20,064 nucleotides of DNA from Lachnospiraceae bacterium UBA7225 (GTDB taxonomy: Bacteria; Bacillota; Clostridia; Lachnospirales; Lachnospiraceae). Location: assembly GCA_002473385.1 (NCBI GenBank), contig DKTR01000135.1, forward strand, positions 1 to 20,064. The letters are read 5' to 3'. Below, in pieces: positions 8,179 to 14,526 of the stretch. Within the stretch, counting starts at the first letter, position 1. Each line of letters starts with the position of its first letter. The translations under genes were made by a program, and so were the position numbers. The notes under the pieces were generated by a model that was not told the DNA's origin, searched no databases, and saw only the letters and a program-made list of their open reading frames with translations.

Positions 8179-8184
8179 GCGGAG

Positions 8185-8231
8185 TAACCGCTGAACACAG
8201 TATCCCGGCGGATAATGTGCTTCGGCGGTTA
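8185..8231 (+). other. 20-bp leader hairpin, attenuator- or terminator-like
   Basis: TAACCGCTGAACACA (8185-8199) pairs with the stretch ending at 8231 (with one T-G pair and C8220 bulged). After a single G-A mismatch, TATCC (8201-8205) pairs with GGATA (8210-8214) around the loop CGGC. The 3' side runs into TTTATT. It lies between the promoter at 8136-8164 and the gene at 8343. It could be an attenuator of the two-component operon or the true terminator of the sugar operon. Confidence 0.65.
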
Positions 8232-8234
8232 TTT

Positions 8235-8280
8235 ATTGCCAGGCATCCGAAGGGAGCTGCCGGTGGCAGGTCCTGTAGGT
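8235..8280 (+). repeat. 46-nt REP-like repeat, copy C
   Basis: This copy matches copy B (809-854) at 44 of 46 positions, with the GGAG foot, the CTGCC-GGT-GGCAG hairpin and the GTAGGT end all kept. It starts three nt after the long hairpin at 8185-8231. Copies B and C are in the same orientation and bracket the whole GH3-GH2-symporter operon. Confidence 0.8.
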
Positions 8281-8342
8281 ATGAGCCAGGAGACAAATGG
8301 GAGTGAACGGTAACAAAGAAACCAGCCGGGGGAGGAAGAGGT

Positions 8343-9047
8343 ATGCTTCTGATTGCGATTGTGGATGATGATGCAAAAGAAATGCAGGAACTGGTAGATT
8401 GTGTGGAGCATTACTTTAACGCGAAAGGCGAGGAGCATGTGATTCACCGGTATTATGACGGCGTGGAGTTTATCCGCAGCCGGGAGCTATACAATATCGT
8501 ATTTCTGGATATCCGTCTGGGAGAAATGGACGGGATGGATGCTGCGAGATTTCTGCGCATTGTCAATAAGGAGGCGCAGCTTATTTTCGTGACGCATATG
8601 GCGCAATTTGCGATCCGGGGCTACGAGGTGGACGCGATGGACTTCATTATCAAGCCCATTGACCAGTTTTCTATTGACCGTGTGCTGGGGAAGGCAATCA
8701 AGCGGATTAATGACAGCACAAATGTTACGCTTGCTTTAAAAACCTCGGATGGTATCGTGAGCATTCCCTCCAACTGTATCTATTTTGTGGAGGTGTATGA
8801 TCACGATCTGATCTATCATACGGAGCAGGGCGAATACAAGGTACGCGGCAGGCTGGGCGAGGTGCGTAAAAAGCTGGATGAACGGAATTTTATCCAGTGC
8901 AACCGTTCCTATCTGGTAAATATGCGCCATATTAAGCGGGTAGGCAGCGATTTTGTGGAGGTAAACAACGAGCGCGTGCAGATTTCAAAGTCGCATCAGA
9001 AGGAGATAGAGCAGCGCTTTATTAACTTTCTGGGGCAAAGTGTATGA
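8343..9047 (+). CDS. LytTR-family response regulator (AgrA/LytR type), system 1
   Basis: The protein has 234 residues; the start is 7 nt after GGAGG (8331-8335). The receiver domain (1 to about 120) has the acidic pocket DDD (8-10), the phosphate acceptor Asp56 in NIVFLDIRLG, Thr84 and Lys104 in FIIKPID. The LytTR DNA-binding domain occupies about 135-233, with CNRSYLVNMRHIKRV typical of its core. It should bind direct-repeat sites when phosphorylated by the kinase encoded next, whose start overlaps this stop by 4 nt (ATGA). It lies just downstream of the sugar operon, so it may control it, but I found no clear LytTR-type direct repeat near that promoter. The inverted repeat in its own promoter is not the usual LytTR site form. 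Confidence 0.93.
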   Translation: MLLIAIVDDDAKEMQELVDCVEHYFNAKGEEHVIHRYYDGVEFIRSRELYNIVFLDIRLGEMDGMDAARFLRIVNKEAQLIFVTHMAQFAIRGYEVDAMDFIIKPIDQFSIDRVLGKAIKRINDSTNVTLALKTSDGIVSIPSNCIYFVEVYDHDLIYHTEQGEYKVRGRLGEVRKKLDERNFIQCNRSYLVNMRHIKRVGSDFVEVNNERVQISKSHQKEIEQRFINFLGQSV

Positions 9048-10393
9048 TGACGCCGGTCTGGTGGATCCGGGAGATTGACTGGCGCATATCCTCCGGAATC
9101 ATCTTTTTCATCCATCTTGTTGCCTGGAATAAGGGGAAAAAACAGCATTCCTTTGCGGCACGGATCCTTCTGAGCCTTTTTCTGCTGTGTGCAGCAAGCT
9201 GGTGCATGCGCTATACGCTGGAGGTCGTATTGACGGAAAAGGCAGTGATTGCGGTCGGCTACAGCTTTTACATTATGGTGCTGAGCCTGCTTTTTATACT
9301 TTGCTCCCGGTTCTGCTACCATATTTCCAGTGACAGGGCAATTTTTAACAGCATCATGGCACTCACCATCTACCGGATATCCTGGGACGCGGTAAAGCTG
9401 ATCTCCGCCATCCCGGTCGGTCCGGATGCGGCATGGACAGGTGGAAGTCCCTTCCAGTCAATCATGTCTTATCTGCTGTATATTATGATTGAAGTGTCAT
9501 GTGTAAAATTATATCAATATTTTGTGCGTCGTGAGGTGCCTTTTCCGTTAAAGGAGATCTGGTGGACGTTTGTTGTCGTCCTGCTGAGTCAGATGCTGCT
9601 GGAATTTATGTATCAACTGCTATTTATGGGAGAAGGGATTTCCGGTATGCTGTTTTTCCTTACAGCGCTGCTGTATAGCAGCGTGAATTTTATTCTTCTG
9701 CTGATGATTGCATCTATATCGCTGCTGCAGCACGAGAATCACAGCATGCAGAATTTTATCAGCAGTAAGCAGCGCTATTATGAGATCAGCCGCGAGGGTA
9801 TATTGTCCCTGCAGATTAAATGCCATGATCTCAAGCATTACATTAATCTGCTGCGTTCTACGGAGGGACAGCAGCAATTTCAGACATATCTGGACAGTCT
9901 GCGCGATTCCATCGATGAATTCAACACGGTCGTGGATTCCGGCAACAAGAGCCTGGATGTCGTGCTGACGGAGAAAAATATCATCTGCTCCATGAACGGT
10001 GTGCGTTTTACCTATATTGTGGACGGCAGACTGTTTTATTGCCTGTCGGATATGGAGATTTATGCGCTTTTTGGAAATGCGATGGACAATGCTCTGGAGG
10101 GCATGGCAAATGTGGAGCACCCGGAGAAGAAATTTATTTCCCTGCGGGCAGCGAGGCGCGACGATATGGTGATTTTGGTGGTGGAGAATTATTTCGAGCA
10201 TGAGCTGAAATTTGAAAACGGGCTGCCGGTTACCACAAAAGCGGAGGAAAATCATCACGGCTACGGGCTTCGCTCGATTATCGCGATCGCCCAGCAGCAT
10301 GGCGGCAGCGCTTCTGTGGAGGCAGAGGATCATACGTTTCGCCTGACAGTATCTATGCGGATTGAACCGGAGAAGGATAGGGAAAAACAGTAA
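9044..10393 (+). CDS. GHKL-type sensor histidine kinase (AgrC-like), system 1
   Basis: The protein has 449 residues and overlaps the regulator gene by 4 nt, so the two are translationally coupled. About six to seven hydrophobic segments fill residues 14-222, forming the membrane sensor. The conserved histidine sits in CHDLKHYI (His261 and His265). The C-terminal GHKL ATPase has the N-box FGNAMDNALEG (Asn345, Asn349) and the G-box HGYGLRSI. This is the architecture of AgrC/ComD-like kinases, which often sense peptides. No small precursor peptide gene or AgrB-type protease is visible around it, so the ligand is unknown. It is convergent with the kinase of system 2, with 22 nt between the stops and no obvious terminator between them. 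Confidence 0.92.
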   Translation: MMTPVWWIREIDWRISSGIIFFIHLVAWNKGKKQHSFAARILLSLFLLCAASWCMRYTLEVVLTEKAVIAVGYSFYIMVLSLLFILCSRFCYHISSDRAIFNSIMALTIYRISWDAVKLISAIPVGPDAAWTGGSPFQSIMSYLLYIMIEVSCVKLYQYFVRREVPFPLKEIWWTFVVVLLSQMLLEFMYQLLFMGEGISGMLFFLTALLYSSVNFILLLMIASISLLQHENHSMQNFISSKQRYYEISREGILSLQIKCHDLKHYINLLRSTEGQQQFQTYLDSLRDSIDEFNTVVDSGNKSLDVVLTEKNIICSMNGVRFTYIVDGRLFYCLSDMEIYALFGNAMDNALEGMANVEHPEKKFISLRAARRDDMVILVVENYFEHELKFENGLPVTTKAEENHHGYGLRSIIAIAQQHGGSASVEAEDHTFRLTVSMRIEPEKDREKQ

Positions 10394-10415
10394 AGCCTGC
10401 AGACATCCCCAAAAC

Positions 10416-11732
10416 TTACATCCCTCTCCGCAGTATCACATTGACTGTAAACACACCATCCTGATAGTGGAACCGGACATACCCGCCGTTTTTTTCAGCA
10501 ATATGGCGCACGGCCTGCAGCCCAATACCCTCCCTCGGGCGCTTGGCGGAGAGGAACACACCGTCCTTTTCCCTTATTTTCCCATCATAAGCATTTTCCG
10601 CGGATAGCAGTACCATGTGTCCGGAATGCAGACGTGCCTGCACCTTGGTCTGCCGCCTTTCGGGGGCAGTTCTCAGACTGGCCTCCATCGCGTTTTCAAG
10701 GAGGTTGGACAGTACGGAACACAGTTCACTTTCCGGTACCGGGAGATGCGGGGGCAGGTCGAGAGAAAAAGTGACTGGGATGCCCTGCTCGCGGTACCGT
10801 ATGGCAAAATAGCCTGCGACACTGTCTACGGCGGTATTTTCACACAGACCCAGGTCTCCCTCCGGGATGCTGCCCTGTACTTCGTCAAGGTATGCGGTAA
10901 GGTCCGCCCAATTCTCCTGGGCAGCAAAGCCTTGCATGAGATGGAAATGGTGACGCATATCGTGCCGCGCCTGTCGTGTCTGTTCAATGGCAGCCCGGAG
11001 ACTGTCATACCGCGCCTGCTGCATGGACAGAAACTGGTTCTCCTGCCGCAGGCGGTCATTGCGGTTCAGACTGGACGCCATGAGGTAAAAGAGCACATAA
11101 AACAGCAGGAGCAGAAACAGAAACGCAAGGCTTAACAGGAGATAAAGCTGCCGGAGCTGCCTCTGTTCCAGAATGTCCGGTTTTTGGAGGATCAGGGAAA
11201 GATTCAGCCCGATGAATAAGATGGGGAGTATCCAGAACACATACCAGGTCCGGGCAAAGGATTCATCCTCCAGGAGTCTCCTTGCAGCATGGGTGGCAGG
11301 ATGCCAGACAGCCGGGACGGACAGGCAGCACATTGCAAACCAGCACAGTGCGCCCCACAGGGAGAGGGGCGGCGTGGGATCTGCCGGACTTAAAATGATG
11401 TTTACTGCCATGGCGATATTGCCAAGGCAGGAGAACACACCGCATATGGCGAGGAAGACACTGACGGACTTCCACAAGGTGATCTTAAGCATATGCACAT
11501 AGAAAATGCCCATGACGGCGGCGGCAGGGAAAAGCAGCCAGAAAGTTTCCACATGGAAAAGGCAGCTTACGGCGCTGCCTGCACAGCAGAGAAAAAGTAC
11601 CAGCGAGGCTGTTACCGCCGCAAGTTTTGCCGGGGACATCCGCAGGTATCCCTGCATGGGCAGATTGGCCAGCAGTATGCCCGGCAGGAGGATCATAAGC
11701 TCTATTGCAGGACGCAAAAATCCCATCATCAT
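10416..11732 (-). CDS. GHKL-type sensor histidine kinase, system 2
   Basis: The protein has 438 residues and starts MMMGFLRP; the precise ATG among the first three is uncertain. The start overlaps the stop of its response regulator (11729-12445) by 4 nt. About six to seven hydrophobic stretches lie in residues 10-220, followed by a helical linker. The conserved His is in ARHDMRHHFH (His257), the N-box is LSNLLENAMEA (Asn343, Asn347) and the G-box is EGIGLQAV. It is more GC-rich and differs strongly in sequence from system 1, so the two are not a recent duplication. It should phosphorylate the adjacent regulator. Given the operator at 12633-12661, its signal presumably relates to the substrate of the propeller-sulfatase module. 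Confidence 0.92.
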   Translation of the reverse strand: MMMGFLRPAIELMILLPGILLANLPMQGYLRMSPAKLAAVTASLVLFLCCAGSAVSCLFHVETFWLLFPAAAVMGIFYVHMLKITLWKSVSVFLAICGVFSCLGNIAMAVNIILSPADPTPPLSLWGALCWFAMCCLSVPAVWHPATHAARRLLEDESFARTWYVFWILPILFIGLNLSLILQKPDILEQRQLRQLYLLLSLAFLFLLLLFYVLFYLMASSLNRNDRLRQENQFLSMQQARYDSLRAAIEQTRQARHDMRHHFHLMQGFAAQENWADLTAYLDEVQGSIPEGDLGLCENTAVDSVAGYFAIRYREQGIPVTFSLDLPPHLPVPESELCSVLSNLLENAMEASLRTAPERRQTKVQARLHSGHMVLLSAENAYDGKIREKDGVFLSAKRPREGIGLQAVRHIAEKNGGYVRFHYQDGVFTVNVILRRGM

Positions 11733-12445
11733 ATCTCTCTCCTTCCAAAGAGAAAATCACCGAAAGCCATCCTCGCGGCTTTGGCAAGGTTACGGCTGAC
11801 GGGAACTCTTTTCCCGTTTTTTAGGATGAAGTCTGTGCCGTCAAAATCCCCGGCGTGTTCCAGGTTGACAATTACGCCCCGGCTGCAGGGGAAGAAACGC
11901 TCATCCGTAAGATGGGCGCAAAGTTCCCGGAAAGTCTGCCGTGCCACGGTTTCCTGCCCGTTAGTCCTGTAAATATGTATCCGGTGCTGGTGGTGTTCTG
12001 CATAGAGAATTTCCCGGAAGCGCAGCCGGACGGGACCGCCTGCGGCGTTCAGCTCAATATATCTGTCATCGGCGGGAAAACGCTTTACGATCTCGTCAAA
12101 CAAAGCTTCCAGATCCGTCTCTGTGCAGGGCTTTACCAGATAGTGGAATGCCCGGGCACGGAAACCGTCAAGGGCATGGTCGGCGGAGGTGGTGGTGAAC
12201 ACCAGCAGGCAGTCCGCATCAAAGCGGCGCAGAGCCCGTGCTGTATCCACGCCGTTCTCATTTCCCATATAAATATCAAGGAACACAAGGTCAAACCGTT
12301 CTTTTCCGGCGGCGAAAAGGAAATCTGTACCGGAACCAAAACAGTAAACTGCGGCATCCAGGGAAAGGCGGGTGAGCTGTATAGCCAGCCCCGCCTTTAA
12401 TGCTTCCCGTTCTGCTGCAATATCATCCACAATGGCAATCCGCAT
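11729..12445 (-). CDS. LytTR-family response regulator, system 2
   Basis: The protein has 238 residues; the start is preceded by AAAGGAGGG on the minus strand. The receiver domain carries DD (7-8), the acceptor Asp57 in FDLVFLDIYMG, Thr84-Thr86 and Lys105 in YLVKP. The LytTR domain fills about 137-233 (RFFPCSRGVIVNLEHAG, KNGKRVPVSRNL). It is first in a two-gene minus-strand operon with its kinase and is divergent from the exported propeller gene. The 340-nt divergent spacer contains a direct repeat with the spacing of LytTR operators, oriented toward the propeller-sulfatase genes, which are therefore its predicted target. Direct evidence for binding is absent. Confidence 0.93.
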   Translation of the reverse strand: MRIAIVDDIAAEREALKAGLAIQLTRLSLDAAVYCFGSGTDFLFAAGKERFDLVFLDIYMGNENGVDTARALRRFDADCLLVFTTTSADHALDGFRARAFHYLVKPCTETDLEALFDEIVKRFPADDRYIELNAAGGPVRLRFREILYAEHHQHRIHIYRTNGQETVARQTFRELCAHLTDERFFPCSRGVIVNLEHAGDFDGTDFILKNGKRVPVSRNLAKAARMAFGDFLFGRREI

Positions 12446-12551
12446 GGAAAGCCCTCCTTTATTCTGAAAATATCTATGCTATCTTTCGGACAGGTCCGTA
12501 AGCCAATTCATCGTGCGTCGATCCGACAAATCTGCTGACTCATGTATACTC

Positions 12552-12580
12552 ATTGTATCATAGCATAAAATGGCGGGAAA
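12552..12580 (-). promoter_or_regulatory. Candidate promoter of the system 2 regulator-kinase operon
   Basis: On the minus strand, TACAAT (12552-12557) lies 17 nt after TTTCCC (12575-12580). An overlapping alternative is an extended -10, TGC-TATGAT (12557-12565). Both are imperfect, so the exact box is uncertain. The leader would be about 105 nt and includes the small palindrome CGGAC-AG-GTCCG at about 12488-12499. Confidence 0.4.
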
Positions 12581-12632
12581 AGCGAGAATCATAAAAATGC
12601 TTTTGCCGGGTTTTAAATGAGGATGATTTTTA

Positions 12633-12661
12633 ACAATTCGGGACGGATTTTCACAATTCGT
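12633..12661 (+). promoter_or_regulatory. Predicted LytTR operator: two direct repeats upstream of the propeller-sulfatase operon
   Basis: ACAATTCGG (12633-12641) and ACAATTCGT (12653-12661) are direct repeats sharing eight bases with a 20-nt period; both are preceded by GATTTT. LytTR regulators (AgrA, ComE, VirR) bind pairs of about 9-nt direct repeats set close to two helical turns apart, and the ComE-type half-site (ACANTTCAG) is close to these. The second repeat ends about 38 nt before the -10 box at 12699, the typical activator position. Confidence 0.7.
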
Positions 12662-12698
12662 GCCGCGCCTATATACAAAAACAGAGAAATCTGATAAG

Positions 12699-12704
12699 TA
12701 TAAT
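12699..12704 (+). promoter_or_regulatory. -10 box of the propeller-sulfatase operon
   Basis: This is a perfect TATAAT. At 17-nt spacing the -35 region reads CAAAAA (12676-12681), which is poor, as expected for a promoter that needs an activator. The direct repeats at 12633-12661 would supply that activator. A small hairpin (12740-12746 with 12752-12758) lies between here and the ribosome site. Confidence 0.6.
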
Positions 12705-12785
12705 ATACCCATGTGTTGTGGGCAGGAAAAAATAGAAAGATTCTTTGAGAAAAAGAATGGAATTCAAACAAATTGGAGGGTTGTT

Positions 12786-14513
12786 ATGAAAAATCATTTG
12801 AAGAAGATCAGCGTCTGCTTTACTGCCATGCTATGTGCGGGACTCTGTACTCTGGCGGCATATGCGGAGGGCGCGGCGGTGGTATATAATTCCGGAACCG
12901 GTTATACCGCCGAAAAAATCACCCATCCCGAAAAGGGTGTGAAAGAAATAGACGGGATAGCAGACTATACGGGAAACGGCACAATGGGAGTTAATCTCGG
13001 AACGGGCGACCGTGGGCAGAACTATTCGTGGGGCTCGATCGGATACGGAGATTATATGTATATCGGCACTTGCTATGGAGCATGGATGAATACTCTGAAG
13101 TTTATGAAAACGGCACTTGGGCGCGAGTTTGACGATGATATCATGAAAGCAGCGTTAGAGGAATATTATCATGGGGAGCTTTATACCGCCGAACCTGATG
13201 GGATGGAGGCGCTTGGCATACTCGTAAAGCTGAATGTGAAAACCGGAGAATCGAAAATATTGATGTCGAAAGCCGATACAGGTCAGAACACAATTTTCCG
13301 CAACGCTGTGGAGATGGGCGGACGGTTGTATTTTTGCGGCGCGGTAAACGGTCTGCCTGTAATATATGAGGTGAATCCCGAAACCGACGAATGTAAAGAG
13401 GTATATGCGGGAATGACCATGGAAGAATACAAGGAAGCGTTTATGAAAGGGTATTCCGTGGGGATAAGGGGAATATGCGTTTATGAAAACAAGCTTATCG
13501 TAAGCTGTATAAATTTAGACGGCGCAGTTATTCTTGAATCTGAAAACCCCTCCGAACCGGGTTCCTTTAAGATCATCGCTGATGATGAAAAGCTTTTTGG
13601 TTATCCCGCCTATCGCTTCTGCGACAGTATTTACGGCGGCTCTATTTTCGATATGACGAAGTTCCAGAATAGCTTGTACGTAACCATCTGTACCGGCACT
13701 CCGGAAAACGCCGCTGACAGTGATACAATGCAGCCTTTCGCGATGGTACGGGGCGATATTTCGGAAAACGGCGAATGGGTATGGACGAGTGTTATCGGAG
13801 ATAAAGAAAAGGATGGCGCGAAGTACACCTTCGGGATCGACCCGCAGCGGACAAGAAGCGGAGCAGCAAATCTGCAGGTTTTCGGCGACTATCTTTATAT
13901 CGGAGAATATAACGATGAAGAGATAGCGGTAGAGCGCATGTTGTTTGATAATGATTTCACATTTATGAATAAGAATTTCGATCAGCCTGTGAACCTGTAC
14001 CGTATGGATCAGAATGAAAATATAGAGCTTGTTGTGGGGGACGCAGATGAAATGTTCCCTGGCGGCGGATTATCCGGTTACGGCTCCGGATTTGGGTGCA
14101 GCGAAAATCAGTATATATGGAAAATGACGGTATATGATGGAAAATTTTATGTAGGCACCTATGACGCAAGCAGTTTTCTGATTCCGCTGGATGAGTATAT
14201 GAACGATGAAGATGCATCGGAGGAATGGAAAGACCGTGTTGATGGTTATATAAAAACGCTCTGCAGGAATTACAGCGGCGTTCCCCAAAGCGCGGTGACG
14301 TGCGCCGAATACTTGGATAAAGCAGTTTTCGGCTTTGATCTTTATGTGACGGAAGACGGAATGAACTTCACTAAAATTACCGACAATGGTTTCGGCGACC
14401 CTTATAACCACGGCTTGCGGGCGTTTGGAATTACCTCTGAAGGTCTGTGTATAGGCACGGCGAATCCGTTTTACGGTACACAGGTGTGGAAGCTGGGATA
14501 TTCCGGCGATTGA
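12786..14513 (+). CDS. Secreted beta-propeller-like protein, unknown function
   Basis: The protein has 575 residues. The ATG follows GGAGGG by 5 nt, and a signal peptide starts there (KNHLKK, then a hydrophobic core, cleavage after AAYA near residue 27). No lipobox is present. The mature part shows about seven recurring segments of the form [FY]xxxLY[IV]G: YGDYMYIGT, MGGRLYFCG, YENKLIVS, FQNSLYVT, FGDYLYIGE, YDGKFYVGT and SEGLCIGTANPFYG (about residues 87 to 555). That fits a six- or seven-bladed beta-propeller. It ends in GTQVWKLGY, a closing segment I associate with uncharacterised propeller proteins. It has about ten cysteines, unusual for a secreted anaerobe protein. It is 13 nt ahead of the sulfatase gene and certainly in the same operon. 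It may bind or present the sulfatase substrate, or be an enzyme itself. Confidence 0.85.
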   Translation: MKNHLKKISVCFTAMLCAGLCTLAAYAEGAAVVYNSGTGYTAEKITHPEKGVKEIDGIADYTGNGTMGVNLGTGDRGQNYSWGSIGYGDYMYIGTCYGAWMNTLKFMKTALGREFDDDIMKAALEEYYHGELYTAEPDGMEALGILVKLNVKTGESKILMSKADTGQNTIFRNAVEMGGRLYFCGAVNGLPVIYEVNPETDECKEVYAGMTMEEYKEAFMKGYSVGIRGICVYENKLIVSCINLDGAVILESENPSEPGSFKIIADDEKLFGYPAYRFCDSIYGGSIFDMTKFQNSLYVTICTGTPENAADSDTMQPFAMVRGDISENGEWVWTSVIGDKEKDGAKYTFGIDPQRTRSGAANLQVFGDYLYIGEYNDEEIAVERMLFDNDFTFMNKNFDQPVNLYRMDQNENIELVVGDADEMFPGGGLSGYGSGFGCSENQYIWKMTVYDGKFYVGTYDASSFLIPLDEYMNDEDASEEWKDRVDGYIKTLCRNYSGVPQSAVTCAEYLDKAVFGFDLYVTEDGMNFTKITDNGFGDPYNHGLRAFGITSEGLCIGTANPFYGTQVWKLGYSGD

Positions 14514-14526
14514 ATGAGGAGGTTTA

